A stretch of DNA of 64,000 nt from Rhodobacterales bacterium HKCCA1288 (GTDB lineage Bacteria > Pseudomonadota > Alphaproteobacteria > Rhodobacterales > Rhodobacteraceae): the NCBI GenBank assembly GCA_015693905.1, contig CP065161.1:1657001-1721000 (forward strand), given 5' to 3'. The notes below the pieces were generated by a model, which saw only the letters and a list, made by a program, of their open reading frames with translations, ran no database searches and was not told where the DNA came from. Made by a program: the position numbers and the translations under genes. Every line of letters begins with the position of its first letter. Within the stretch, counting starts at the first letter, position 1. Below are positions 8,403 through 17,831 of this stretch, piece by piece.

Positions 8403-8933
8403 ATGAGAAAAGCAAGCGATCATATCCCGCCCAAAGAGGCAAGCCGCCGTAACCGTGGGTTTGAACCCGCGGCCAAGCTTGTTATGGCGCAAATAAAAAG
8501 CCCCGCAGAACGGCGTGGTTTCGCAGAGGCACGGCTGATCACCCAGTGGCGGGAGATCATGGGGCCTGAGATTGCAGATATCGCGCGCCCTGTAAAACTT
8601 TCGCATGGGCGTGATGGGTTTGGAGCCACCTTAGTGCTTTTGACGAGCGGGGCGCATGCCCCAATTCTTGAGATGCGCAAAGAAGATATCAGAACAAAGG
8701 TAAACGCGGCTTATGGTTATAATGCTGTGTCCAAAATATCCTTGACCCAAACGGCGGGACAGAGCCTTGCGCGTGACTTCATCGCACCACGCCCCCGGTC
8801 AGAATTGCCCCAAGAGGCAATAGAAATCGTGAACGCCAAGGCCAAGGCCGCCGCAGCGCACATCACCGATGAGGGGTTGCGCGATGCTCTTGAACGTCTG
8901 GCGCAGCGCGTCATAAGAAAACAGACATCCTAA
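8403..8933 (+). CDS. DciA-like protein (DUF721)
   Basis: A 176-residue protein with a DUF721 domain at about residues 25-115 (WREIMGPEIADIARPVKLS, followed by a short beta-sheet and ILEMRKEDIRTKVNAAYG). DciA proteins interact with the replicative helicase DnaB and help load it in bacteria that lack DnaC. The C-terminal 60 residues are Ala/Glu-rich, probably helical. The neighbouring mutY and DsbA-like genes are its usual companions in Rhodobacteraceae. The helicase-loading role is inferred from the family. Confidence 0.82.
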   Translation: MRKASDHIPPKEASRRNRGFEPAAKLVMAQIKSPAERRGFAEARLITQWREIMGPEIADIARPVKLSHGRDGFGATLVLLTSGAHAPILEMRKEDIRTKVNAAYGYNAVSKISLTQTAGQSLARDFIAPRPRSELPQEAIEIVNAKAKAAAAHITDEGLRDALERLAQRVIRKQTS

Positions 8934-8952
8934 TTTACAGAGAGAGAATATT

Positions 8953-9576
8953 ATGGATCGCAGACAGGCCTTGATCGCAGCATCCGCAGCGGCTTTTGTA
9001 TCCGCCCTTCCCAGATTTGGTATGGCTCAAGACGCAAGCGCCGCCCCTGAGATTGTGGATTTTGCTCTTGGTGATCCGAATGCGCCTGTCGAGTTGATCG
9101 AATATGCCTCATTCACCTGTCCGCATTGCGCCACTTTTCACCTACAAGTTTTGCCTCAGCTAAAGCGCGATTACATTGAAACAGGCAAAGTGCGATTGGT
9201 TTATCGTGAAGTTTACTTTGACCGCCCAGGCTTGTGGGCGGCCATGGTGGCGCGTTGTGCAGGCGAAATGCGCTATTTTGGCGTGGCCGATATTGTTTAC
9301 CGCACGCAGCGGGAATGGACCCAAGGTGATGCTGCGACCATCGCGGGCAATCTGCGGCGCATAGGTCTTTCTGCGGGTTTGACGGATGCAGAATTGGACG
9401 CCTGCATGCAGGATGCCGAAACCGCGCAGGCCATGATCGATAATTACGAAGCCAATCGCGTAGAATATCCGATTGAGGGCACACCCGCCTTGGTCATTGA
9501 TGGCACGCTGTATGGCAATATGGCCTATGAGGACATCGCGGCGCGGATCGAAGACGCGCTTGCCCGTAACCAATGA
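8953..9576 (+). CDS. DsbA-family thiol:disulfide oxidoreductase
   Basis: A periplasmic protein of 207 residues. Residues 1-26 resemble a Tat/Sec signal (MDRRQALIAASAAAFVSAL, then a GMAQ cleavage region). The thioredoxin fold carries the CPHC active site at 56-59 and a cis-proline in GTPALVI near 177, with the helical insertion typical of DsbA between them. It would introduce disulfides into exported proteins. It starts 19 bases after the dciA-like gene and overlaps the following CoA-transferase gene by ATGA, so the three are probably co-transcribed. Confidence 0.9.
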   Translation: MDRRQALIAASAAAFVSALPRFGMAQDASAAPEIVDFALGDPNAPVELIEYASFTCPHCATFHLQVLPQLKRDYIETGKVRLVYREVYFDRPGLWAAMVARCAGEMRYFGVADIVYRTQREWTQGDAATIAGNLRRIGLSAGLTDAELDACMQDAETAQAMIDNYEANRVEYPIEGTPALVIDGTLYGNMAYEDIAARIEDALARNQ

Positions 9577-10718
9577 ACAGCACCCCCCTTGCAGGTGTCA
9601 AAGTTCTAGAGCTTGCCCGTATTTTGGCAGGGCCATGGGCAGGGCAGGTTTTGGCAGATTTGGGCGCCGAAGTGATCAAGGTCGAAAGCCCCGATGGTGA
9701 TGATACGCGCCATTGGGGCCCGCCCTTTATCTCTCGTGAGGGGGATGAAAGCGCGGCTTATTTTCATGGCACCAATCGCGGCAAAAAATCCATCATCGCG
9801 GACTTTAAATCTGCCAAAGACCGCGATCGCGTGATTGCTTTGGCGCGCGAAGCGGATGTTTTGATTGAGAATTTCAAACTTGGTGGCTTGGCCAAATTTG
9901 GCCTCGATTACCCAAGTCTGGCCCGCGAAAACCCTGCATTGATTTATTGCTCGATCACGGGGTTCGGCCAAAATGGGCCTTATGCGCATCGCGCGGGCTA
10001 TGATTACATCATCCAAGGCATGTCTGGCCTAATGTCTGTCACAGGCGACCCCGAGGATCATCCCCAAAAGGTTGGCGTTGCCGTTACGGATATTGTCACA
10101 GGTCTTTATGCCTCAAACGCCATTTTGGCAGCGTTACATATGCGCGCGCGCACAGGCCAAGGGCAGCATATTGATATGGCGCTTTTTGATGCCGCGACCG
10201 CGATGATGGCCAATCAAGCCATGAATTATTTAGCAACGGGGCAAGCCCCCAATCGTATGGGCAATGCCCATCCCAATCTCGCGCCTTATCAAACCTTTCC
10301 ATGCGCGGATGGCTGGATCATCATCGCGGTTGGCAATGATGGGCAATTTCAAAAACTATGCGAGATTTTGGACTGTGCGGAGTTGGGACAGGATCCGCGA
10401 TATCGCACCAATGCAGATCGTGTGAAGAACCGTGACAGCCTGAACGCCGCGCTTGAACCTAAGACGCGCAGCTTCAGCAAATCTGCCCTATTGGAGGCGT
10501 GCGAAGTGAAATCTGTGCCTGCGGGGCCGATCAATTCACTTGCAGAAACCTTCGCCGATCCACAGGCCGTGGCGCGCGGGTTTCGCCTTGATCTTGAGGG
10601 CGTGCCAAGCACGCGGCCGCCTTTTCATTTTTCGGGGGCTGATTTGGCGCTTGAACGTCCCGCGCCAAAATTGGGCGAGGATGATAGTATCACGGGCTTT
10701 TCGAAAAAATCCCGCTAA
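9573..10718 (+). CDS. CaiB/BaiF-family class III CoA-transferase
   Basis: The 381-residue protein has the family N-terminus (LAGVKVLELARILAGPWAGQ), the nucleotide-loop motifs around GADVIKVE-like GAEVIKVESP, and the catalytic Asp in VAVTDIVTGLYA, near residue 173, which forms an anhydride with the substrate. NLAPYQTFPCADGWI is another family block. Substrates of this family range over formyl-, succinyl- and carnitinyl-CoA, and the sequence alone does not fix one. Its last 29 bases overlap the end of lpxK on the other strand. Confidence 0.88.
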   Translation: MNSTPLAGVKVLELARILAGPWAGQVLADLGAEVIKVESPDGDDTRHWGPPFISREGDESAAYFHGTNRGKKSIIADFKSAKDRDRVIALAREADVLIENFKLGGLAKFGLDYPSLARENPALIYCSITGFGQNGPYAHRAGYDYIIQGMSGLMSVTGDPEDHPQKVGVAVTDIVTGLYASNAILAALHMRARTGQGQHIDMALFDAATAMMANQAMNYLATGQAPNRMGNAHPNLAPYQTFPCADGWIIIAVGNDGQFQKLCEILDCAELGQDPRYRTNADRVKNRDSLNAALEPKTRSFSKSALLEACEVKSVPAGPINSLAETFADPQAVARGFRLDLEGVPSTRPPFHFSGADLALERPAPKLGEDDSITGFSKKSR

Positions 10719-11682
10719 GGCGATCCCGCAAAGCGTGGTCTTGGTCTAATCGCAGGCGCACGGGCACCGTCAACACCTCACGCCGCAGCGCATCAGGCAG
10801 GCGCACCGCATCTTTTTCGGTTGTGACAGGCTGCGCCCCAAGGCTTTGCGCATCGCGCAAAATCCGCGCCATCAAGGCATCGCTTAAAGGTTGGTGGTCG
10901 CTGAGGGCCTCAGCCCGCAATATACGCGCCCCCATTTTGCGCAATGTGGCAAAGAACTTTTCAGGATGACCGATCCCTGCAAAGGCCAAAACGGGCATAT
11001 CTTGGAAGGACATCCCCATATTTAACGGCGCCAGATGGCCCGTAAGATGGGGGCAAGGAAGGTCTGGATGGCGCATTGAAAACGCCGCCTGCTGATCTGC
11101 CTCGCCAATGGATAGAACAAAATCCGCACGCGCAAGGCCTGTTGCAATCGGCTCACGCAGCGGGCCTGCGGGGATGACCAGACCATTGCCAAATCCACGC
11201 GCGGCATCCACCACAATCAAGGACAGATCATAAGCCAGACTTGCATTTTGAAACCCGTCATCAAGGATCAAAATATCGGCCCCCGCCGCAATGGCCGATT
11301 TGGCACTTTGCAGACGATCTTGGCCCACCCATACAGGCGCAAAAGCTGACAAAAGCAAGGGTTCATCACCACAGTCAGCTGCGCTGTGACGGGTCGGGTC
11401 TACGCGTGTTGTTTGGGTGAGTGTTCCACCATACCCACGGCTGAGGATGTGGGGGGTGGCGCCAAGCCCTGCTAGGATTTCCCATAGGGCAATCACTGTG
11501 GGCGTTTTCCCAGTTCCGCCTGCGGTCAAATTGCCAACACAGACCACAGGCACGCCAAGTTTCGTCCGAGCGCCTGTTGCCAATTTGCGCGCCGTGCCTG
11601 CCGCATAAAGCGCGCTCAGTGGGCGCAAGGCATAGGCCACTGCATTAGGCTGCGCGCGATACCAAAATCTAGGTGCTTGCAT
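10690..11682 (-). CDS. lpxK: Tetraacyldisaccharide 4'-kinase LpxK
   Basis: LpxK phosphorylates the 4' position of the lipid A disaccharide at the inner membrane. The 330-residue protein has the Walker A loop GNLTAGGTGKTP at residues 50-61, followed by the LSRGYGG motif and LILDDGFQN, all diagnostic. It overlaps the end of waaA by 14 bases, so the next two steps of Kdo-lipid A assembly are translationally linked, with waaA first. Confidence 0.95.
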   Translation of the reverse strand: MQAPRFWYRAQPNAVAYALRPLSALYAAGTARKLATGARTKLGVPVVCVGNLTAGGTGKTPTVIALWEILAGLGATPHILSRGYGGTLTQTTRVDPTRHSAADCGDEPLLLSAFAPVWVGQDRLQSAKSAIAAGADILILDDGFQNASLAYDLSLIVVDAARGFGNGLVIPAGPLREPIATGLARADFVLSIGEADQQAAFSMRHPDLPCPHLTGHLAPLNMGMSFQDMPVLAFAGIGHPEKFFATLRKMGARILRAEALSDHQPLSDALMARILRDAQSLGAQPVTTEKDAVRLPDALRREVLTVPVRLRLDQDHALRDRLSGIFSKSP

Positions 11683-12979
11683 TGCGCTGATCCGCTTCGC
11701 GTTGTTCCAACCGCTCTAGGATAGCATTGAGGGCACGATCCGTCACCGCAGCCCCTGTTGAGGATACTTCCCATGCGGCATTGGCCATAGCGGCTGCCCG
11801 TTCTGGGTTCATCAACTCATCCACTGCACGGGCGAGGCTTTCGGAATCGCGCACCTGCCGCGCGGCATCGACCGCCTGCAAGCGATCGAAAATATCGGTG
11901 AAATTGCTGACATATGGCCCATAGAGAATGGCCGACCCAAGGGCCGCAGGTTCAAATGGATTATGGCCCCCGATATCAACCAAAGAGCCCCCCAAAAAGG
12001 AAATCGGGGCAAGTCGATACCAAAGGCCCAACTCGCCCAAACTATCGGCAAGATACACTTGGGTGTCGCGATCAGGCAGAGCGCCAGTGCTGCGCTGCGC
12101 AAATGTCCAGCCATCGCTTTCTAAGAGTTTCGCAATATCTGCGCCACGCTCAGGATGGCGTGGCACGAGCAACAGAATGGCCCGCGGGTTTGACCGCAAC
12201 ACGGCCCGATGCGCGGCCAAGACCAAGTCCTCTTCGCCCGCATGGGTGGAGGCCGCCACCCAAGCGGGGCGGGTGCCAAGGCGCTGCGAAAGATCTTGGC
12301 GCTGCGCCTCATCATGCGGAAGCGCCGCCGCACCTTCCTTGAGGGTGCCTGTCACTTCGATGCGAGATGGCAACAAGCCCAAACACCGCAATCGAGAGGC
12401 GGTCAGATCATCTTGCGCTTGCACCAAATCAAAGCGCGACAGCAGCGCGCGGGCCATTCCGCCCAACCACCGCCAATTGCGCGCTGACCCTTGCGAGATG
12501 CGCGCATTGAGCAACATCATCGGGCATCCTTGCCGATGCGTCTCAACGATCATGGCAGGCCACAATTCGGACTCTGTCCAGATGGCGAGGTCTGGCTGCC
12601 AATGGTTCAGAAAAGATTGAACAAAACCTATAATATCCAAAGGCACGAATTGATGGATTACATCAGCAGGCAAACGCCGCCCCATGACAGCCGCAGATGT
12701 CACGGTGCCTGTCGTAACCAGAATCGTGAGATCTTCGCGCTCTTCACGGATACGGCGGATCAGCTCAAGAAGGGAAAGCGCCTCGCCGACAGAGGCCGCA
12801 TGAAACCAAACCAATGGCCCATCGGGCCGCGCTTGACTGGCAATACCGCGCCGCTCATTGATACGCGCTGCGTCCTCTTTGCCGCGCGCCAAACGGCCCG
12901 CCAAAATCCGTTCCGCCAAACCCGTAGCATGACGCGAAAACAGAAGATAAAGCCAAAGCAGCAAGGAGCGTGACCGCAT
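11669..12979 (-). CDS. waaA: 3-deoxy-D-manno-octulosonate (Kdo) transferase
   Basis: A 436-residue GT30 glycosyltransferase that adds Kdo to lipid IVA. A short N-terminal hydrophobic anchor (LLLWLYLLFS) precedes the acceptor domain with WFHAASVGEALS. The C-terminal half has the donor-domain blocks STHAGEEDLVL, LVPRHPER and FLGGSLVDIGGHNPFEPA. I chose the ATG at 12979 because longer starts enter the DUF4170 gene. Family members add one, two or more Kdo units, and the number cannot be read here. Confidence 0.94.
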   Translation of the reverse strand: MRSRSLLLWLYLLFSRHATGLAERILAGRLARGKEDAARINERRGIASQARPDGPLVWFHAASVGEALSLLELIRRIREEREDLTILVTTGTVTSAAVMGRRLPADVIHQFVPLDIIGFVQSFLNHWQPDLAIWTESELWPAMIVETHRQGCPMMLLNARISQGSARNWRWLGGMARALLSRFDLVQAQDDLTASRLRCLGLLPSRIEVTGTLKEGAAALPHDEAQRQDLSQRLGTRPAWVAASTHAGEEDLVLAAHRAVLRSNPRAILLLVPRHPERGADIAKLLESDGWTFAQRSTGALPDRDTQVYLADSLGELGLWYRLAPISFLGGSLVDIGGHNPFEPAALGSAILYGPYVSNFTDIFDRLQAVDAARQVRDSESLARAVDELMNPERAAAMANAAWEVSSTGAAVTDRALNAILERLEQREADQRNAST

Positions 12980-12992
12980 CCGATGCAATCCC

Positions 12993-13229
12993 TTACTCGC
13001 TTTGCGCGGAATTGGCCTGTTCCTCATCGCGCAGGCGATGCAAATGGGCGATGAAGTAGCGCATATGCGCATTGTCTACTGTGCGCTGCGCTTCAGATTT
13101 CCATGCGTTATAGGCGCTGTCATAATCAGGGAAAATTCCCACGATATGAATATCGTTCACATCGCGAAACTCCGTGCGGGCAGGGTCGACCAATTCGCCC
13201 CCGAACACCAAATGCAGACGCTGTGCCAT
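12993..13229 (-). CDS. DUF4170 family small protein
   Basis: The 78-residue protein (LHLVFGGELVDP at the N-terminus, then FPDYDSAYNAWKSEAQRTVD) fits DUF4170, a small conserved alphaproteobacterial family of unknown function. It has no signal peptide or membrane helix and looks like a compact alpha/beta fold. It lies 13 bases upstream of waaA and downstream of the cysQ-like gene, its usual place. The fixed linkage suggests an accessory role in lipopolysaccharide synthesis, but that is inference. Confidence 0.85.
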   Translation of the reverse strand: MAQRLHLVFGGELVDPARTEFRDVNDIHIVGIFPDYDSAYNAWKSEAQRTVDNAHMRYFIAHLHRLRDEEQANSAQSE

Positions 13230-13285
13230 AGATTATTTCCTTAACAAGAAGCCTTGAAAACCTGCGCGCACCCTAAGGTTTTGGC

Positions 13286-14098
13286 TCAGGCGGTCAAGCC
13301 AGTTTGACCCGAAAGCCGCGCCATGAATTTATCCACCAAGGCGCGTGATCCTGCAAAAACGCCCGCACTTCGCGGGTCGGGGCGGTTAAAGCGCAAATCC
13401 TGCCCCTCTCGGTCGCAGACCTTGGCACCTGCCTCGGCGGCAATAAGACTGCCTGCGGCGCTGTCCCATTCCCAAGTTGGGCGAAAGGTCAGCATTCCAT
13501 CATAGCGCCCTTCGCCCACAAGGGCCAAACGATAGGCGAGAGAGGAACGAAAATGGCGGCTCACAGGTGGCGCGCCATGTGGCCAATAGCGCGGTTCAAA
13601 ATTGACCTTGGTGGTCAGGATGCGCGCGCCCGCTTCTTCGGCATGACCTGAAATGCGCAAGGGCGTTTCATTGCACAGCGCCCCCCCATCGCGCGCAGCG
13701 GCATAAAGCCTGCCGACAGCAGGCAGATAGACCACCGCCGCACGCACGAGCCCATCTTCCACAACGGCCAATGCATGCGAGAAATCACCAGAGCCATCCA
13801 TAAAGGCACGGGTGCCATCGATGGGATCAATGATGAAACCCCGCTTCGCGGCCAGACGGGCGGGGTCATCTTGGCTTTCTTCCGACAACCACCCGTAACT
13901 GGGACGCGCGGCCTGAAGATCGCGCGCCAACATCTTGTCGATTTCCAAGTCCGCTTCTGTGACGGGGCCTGCCCCTTCGGATTTTTCCCACGCCTTGGGG
14001 TCATTTTGCCAATAGCGCAGGGCAATCTCGCCTGCGGCACGGGCCGCTTCTACCAATAGGGTCAGATCTTCGCGATCTTGCCGCTCAGGCCCCTGCAA
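13286..14098 (-). CDS. Inositol monophosphatase-family phosphatase (CysQ-like)
   Basis: The 270-residue protein has the Li-sensitive Mg-dependent phosphatase signature: LSEES near 71-75, DPIDGTRAFMDG at 91-102 and WEWDSAAGSLIAAEAG near 212-227. Family members dephosphorylate 3'-phosphoadenosine 5'-phosphate (CysQ) or inositol phosphate; the extended DGSGDF after the metal site favours CysQ, without proof. The start is TTG at 14098, with a GGAG 7 bases ahead inside the end of pmbA, giving a 14-base overlap. This implies translational coupling. Confidence 0.85.
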   Translation of the reverse strand: MQGPERQDREDLTLLVEAARAAGEIALRYWQNDPKAWEKSEGAGPVTEADLEIDKMLARDLQAARPSYGWLSEESQDDPARLAAKRGFIIDPIDGTRAFMDGSGDFSHALAVVEDGLVRAAVVYLPAVGRLYAAARDGGALCNETPLRISGHAEEAGARILTTKVNFEPRYWPHGAPPVSRHFRSSLAYRLALVGEGRYDGMLTFRPTWEWDSAAGSLIAAEAGAKVCDREGQDLRFNRPDPRSAGVFAGSRALVDKFMARLSGQTGLTA

Positions 14099-15449
14099 GC
14101 GTCATCTCCTCTACCAGAAGCGAGGGGATAACCCGCGACAGATGCGAGCGCGCATCATTTGCTGCACGGATCGTGCCAAGCATGTCGCGCAAATTTCCTG
14201 CAATGGTGCATTCATTGACCGCATAGGTGATTTCGCCGTTTTCAACCCAAAACCCTGACGCGCCACGCGAATAATCCCCTGTGGTTGGGTTGATGGAACT
14301 GCCGATCAAGGATGTCACCAATAGCCCCGTTCCCATCTCACGCAACAGCGTCTCACGTTCGACCTTTGGCCCGACCAAGGCGAGATTTCCAACGCTTGGC
14401 GAAGGCGGGCTAGTGAGCCCGCGCGCGGCATTGGCGGTGCTTTCCAGACCCAATTTTCGCGCAGTCGCCAGATCAAGCACCCATGAGGCCAGTTTGCCAT
14501 CTTGTATGAAGGCGCGCTTTTGTGCCGCCAAACCTTCGGCGTCAAAGGGGCGCGAGCCGCCTGCACGCTTGCGCAAAGGGTCTTCCAGCAGATCAAACCC
14601 AACAGGCAAAACCGCCTCACCCAATGCATCGCGCAACCAACTCGACCCGCGTGCAATCGCGCTGCCATTGATCGCGGCCAAGATGTGACCGATGAGGGTT
14701 GAGGAGACACGTTCATCAAAGAAAACGGGATATTTCCCTGTTTTTGGCTTCCGCGCCCCTGCGCGCGCAGCAGCACGCATCCCAGCTTCGCGCCCTATTT
14801 CTTCGGGGCTAATCAGATCACTGCGGAAAATACGGCCATCCCCGTAGTAATCCCGCTCCATGCCTGTGCCTTCCCCTGAAATTGCCACGCAGGAAAGGCC
14901 ATAATCACTGCGGGCGTAGCCGCCTGCAAACCCGTTGCTGCCCGCAAGAAAGATCGTGCGGTGGCTGTAGCCTGCATTTGAGGACTGAATTTGGGTGACT
15001 TTGGCAACGGCGCGGGCCGCAGCCTCGGCGCGGCGGGCTTCATCCTCCATCTCGGCGGGCAGAGGTGCCGCGCCGTCATCGCTCAACTCAAGACCTGATG
15101 CATCGCGCATTGAGCTGAGTTGCGCGGGATCGGCCAAGCCAACGGTTGGGTCTTCGGGGGCAAGCCGCGCCATAGTCACCGCGCGCGCGGCCATGTCACG
15201 TAGTGTGTCTGGGCGTAAATCTGCTGCCGAAACACAAGCCTGCCGTTGGCCCACCATGACACGAAGGCCCATTTCCGTGCCCTCGGATCGTTCTGCCTGC
15301 TCTAACGCGCCATTGCGCAAGCTCACTGTTTGCGAGATCCCTTGCACCACCATCGCATCTGCCGCATCCGCACCCGCAGATTTGGCAATGTCCAAAATCT
15401 GTTCCGCCAGATCCCGCAGCGCCGCTGTGTTCGAAGGGCTGTCTGTCAT
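14085..15449 (-). CDS. pmbA: TldD/PmbA-family metalloprotease-like protein PmbA
   Basis: The 454-residue protein is a PmbA (TldE) homologue: DAMVVQGISQTVSLRNG near the N-terminus, EGTEMGLRVMVG, and the C-terminal FWVENGEITYAVNECTIAGN. With TldD it forms a heterodimeric protease that processes peptides such as microcin precursors and CcdA; PmbA itself lacks the catalytic zinc motif, and no HExxxH is seen here. It heads the minus-strand pmbA-cysQ-DUF4170-waaA-lpxK cluster. tldD is not in the window. Confidence 0.92.
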   Translation of the reverse strand: MTDSPSNTAALRDLAEQILDIAKSAGADAADAMVVQGISQTVSLRNGALEQAERSEGTEMGLRVMVGQRQACVSAADLRPDTLRDMAARAVTMARLAPEDPTVGLADPAQLSSMRDASGLELSDDGAAPLPAEMEDEARRAEAAARAVAKVTQIQSSNAGYSHRTIFLAGSNGFAGGYARSDYGLSCVAISGEGTGMERDYYGDGRIFRSDLISPEEIGREAGMRAAARAGARKPKTGKYPVFFDERVSSTLIGHILAAINGSAIARGSSWLRDALGEAVLPVGFDLLEDPLRKRAGGSRPFDAEGLAAQKRAFIQDGKLASWVLDLATARKLGLESTANAARGLTSPPSPSVGNLALVGPKVERETLLREMGTGLLVTSLIGSSINPTTGDYSRGASGFWVENGEITYAVNECTIAGNLRDMLGTIRAANDARSHLSRVIPSLLVEEMTLAGA

Positions 15450-15538
15450 CGCAAAGCATCCTTTCTGGCCAAAACAGCCCGTCAGGGGCTATGCGTGACC
15501 TAAGCGCTGCAAGGACGCAGCGCAAGAACCCTTAACCT

Positions 15539-16939
15539 TTATTGCAAAGGCATTCCGCCAATCATGATCTTTCCCTCTTGGGTCAGATCAATTGCGCTTT
15601 CAAGCTGATCTTGGCCTTCGGTTCGGGTGGCGAAAAGGTCAATTGCGCCTGCGATCATCGCAAATTGGCTTGGATCAAGATGGCCCGACTGGGTCATCGC
15701 CTCTAGAAAGGTGAAAAGGCCGCGCGCGCTGATATCCACCCGCGATGGCCCTGCGCCAGATGTCAGATCAAGCCCACCTGTCGCACGGAAATCAAGGCCT
15801 GCACCCGTGAGGGTGGCCCTGTTGATTTGCAGCCGAGCCAATGACAAAGGCAGACGCATTCCCGTTTCGGGGGCAGGCCCCAGATCACCTGCAAGATCGA
15901 GATCAATCGCACCAGTTTCGCGGGGCAAAAGACCTGCGCGATCTATCCAATCCCAAACGGGGGGTTCGGGCATGGCATCTGCCACCGACAGTGTGATGGC
16001 AAACGGCCCGCCCTCACGGTTCAATAATGGCAGATTAGCGGCCAAGCGGCTTGGCCCAATGCGCCACAAAATGGGAATATCTTCGCCAAATTCGGCCCCC
16101 AAAAGCACGCTATCGGTGCTGAGGCTTGCGCCAAGACTTTCGTCTGTTTCCCTGTAGCTGAGATTGCCCGCCCCAAGCGCGAAGCCAAGCCGCCCTGCTT
16201 GATCCAGCCCCATCGGCTTTGCAAAAGCAGAAATCGGATCGGTGGCCACCAGTCCATTGGCCGCCTCAAACCCAAGTGAAGCTGTCTCGCCCCAGCCATC
16301 AAGGGTAAGCGCAGCCCCCTCAAGCGCGAATTGGGCCAAAGCCCCTTCCGCGATTGCGCCTTGCACTGTGCCAAGGCCAAAACGATGCGCAATGGGTGTT
16401 GCCGAAAATACAGATTGTCCTTCAAAAGTGCTGCTGCGCAGGGCAAATTCACCCGCTTGGATCAACACGCCGCCCAAAGCCTGAAAGGCCAATTCTTCTG
16501 TTTCTGCATCCCACGTTAGCGTGATGCCGTTTGCACTTTGCACCGTCACCTCAGGCAATGCAGGCAGATCCACCACCAGATCCCGCGCGGGCCGTTCTGT
16601 AGGGGTCAGCGCGATCACAATCGCCTCAGGCAGCGTGATCACCACATCACCTTCCGCGTTTAGGGCAAAAAAAGCGCGGGCCGTTCTTATGCTTGTATCT
16701 ACGGTCGAATGTGGATCATCCACTTCGATAATTTGCAGGTTCTCTATCAACACCTGTGTGCCGATTACCTGTGGCGCGTCAAAGCGGAACTCATGCCCTG
16801 CATCTGCGGCGATTTCGCGGAAGGTCTCAAGCGCCATGTCAACGGGCGCGAGGCTTTGTGCAAAGGCAGGCAGAGAGGACAGGACAAAAGCCAAAGATAG
16901 AGCTGGACGCCAAATATATTTTGAATTCATCTTTGACAT
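15539..16939 (-). CDS. Exported DUF2125-like protein
   Basis: A 466-residue protein with an N-terminal signal peptide (ALSLAFVLSSLPAFAQ, cleavage after about residue 27). The remainder is rich in alternating beta-strand patterns (GLDFRATGGLDLTSG, VDISARGLFTFLEAM), like other long periplasmic or membrane-tethered beta proteins. Its length and C-terminal motif fit the DUF2125 proteins of Rhodobacteraceae, though I am not certain of the family. It is divergent from the SDR gene. No function can be assigned. Confidence 0.65.
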   Translation of the reverse strand: MSKMNSKYIWRPALSLAFVLSSLPAFAQSLAPVDMALETFREIAADAGHEFRFDAPQVIGTQVLIENLQIIEVDDPHSTVDTSIRTARAFFALNAEGDVVITLPEAIVIALTPTERPARDLVVDLPALPEVTVQSANGITLTWDAETEELAFQALGGVLIQAGEFALRSSTFEGQSVFSATPIAHRFGLGTVQGAIAEGALAQFALEGAALTLDGWGETASLGFEAANGLVATDPISAFAKPMGLDQAGRLGFALGAGNLSYRETDESLGASLSTDSVLLGAEFGEDIPILWRIGPSRLAANLPLLNREGGPFAITLSVADAMPEPPVWDWIDRAGLLPRETGAIDLDLAGDLGPAPETGMRLPLSLARLQINRATLTGAGLDFRATGGLDLTSGAGPSRVDISARGLFTFLEAMTQSGHLDPSQFAMIAGAIDLFATRTEGQDQLESAIDLTQEGKIMIGGMPLQ

Positions 16940-17044
16940 TCACAGGCCCAACGGCGACACCGACAGTATGTCCCAATGTTTCGTCCCCTGCGCTTAAGGT
17001 CAAGCGCCGATCCGCCTGCCCAAGAAATAGAAAGCCCCGCGATC

Positions 17045-17812
17045 ATGTCTCATCTCTTTGAAACCGACCTATCGGGAAAAACCGTTGCAATCACAGGCGC
17101 AAGCCGTGGGATTGGGGCAGAAACGGCCGCGCTCTTTGCGCAGTCAGGCGCAAAAGTTGCATTATTGGCGCGCTCAGGGGCGGATTTAAAAAACGTGGCA
17201 AACTCAATCGGTGAAGGGGCGCGGGCCTATCCCTGTGATTTAGGTGAGATAGGCAAGATTGCCCCGCTCTTTGACGAGATCAAAGCCGAGCTTGGCCACA
17301 TTGATATCTTGATCAACAATGGCGCGCTGATTGCGCCCATCGCCCGCATGGGGGAGGCAGATTTGCAAGCGTGGGATAATCTGATGCGGGTGAATGTCAC
17401 AGGGTTATTTGCAACCACACAGGCCTGTTTGCCCGATATGGTGGCGCGCGGCGTAGGCACCGTCATCAATATTTCGTCAGGGGCTGCGAAAAATGCCTAT
17501 GAGGGGTGGAGTGCCTATTGTGCGTCAAAAGCGGCTGTGGCGATGCTGACACAAAGCCTTGATTTGGAATATCGTGATGCAGGTATCCGTGCGCTTGGGC
17601 TGTCACCGGGGACTGTCGCCACGCAGATGCAACGCGATATTCGGGCAAGTGGGATGAACCCCGTGTCGCAGATTGATTGGGCTGACCATATCGCGCCGCA
17701 TTGGGTGGCGCGCGCGCTCTTGTAGATGACCACATCCGAAGCGGATGGGCATCTGGGCCAAGATATCAGCCTGCGCGATCCCGCTTTGCGGAGCAAACTG
17801 GGGCTTGTGTGA
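17045..17812 (+). pseudogene. SDR-family oxidoreductase cut by an in-frame TAG
   Basis: From ATG 17045 a short-chain dehydrogenase/reductase reads for 226 residues: cofactor loop TGASRGIGAE, NNGALI, catalytic Ser in NISSGAAK and Tyr-x3-Lys in YCASKAAV. It stops at TAG 17723-17725. The same frame then continues for 28 more codons to TGA at 17812 (LGQDISLRDPALRSKLGLV). This is exactly the C-terminal substrate-loop and tail pattern of related SDRs. Reading the TAG as Trp (TGG) gives a normal 255-residue enzyme. All catalytic residues survive, so the shortened protein might fold, but the lost tail usually supports the tetramer. It is 19 bases upstream of an enoyl-CoA hydratase gene. Confidence 0.75.
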
Positions 17813-17831
17813 GGCGAAAAGGAATTTTGCG

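Noticed and set aside
10690-10718. Overlap of the CoA-transferase and lpxK ends as a sign of a wrong frame
   Set aside because: Both proteins are full length with complete motifs, and a 29-base convergent overlap is ordinary in a compact genome.
12491-12973. A 160-codon plus-strand frame
   Set aside because: It is antisense to waaA, whose GT30 motifs and length are complete.
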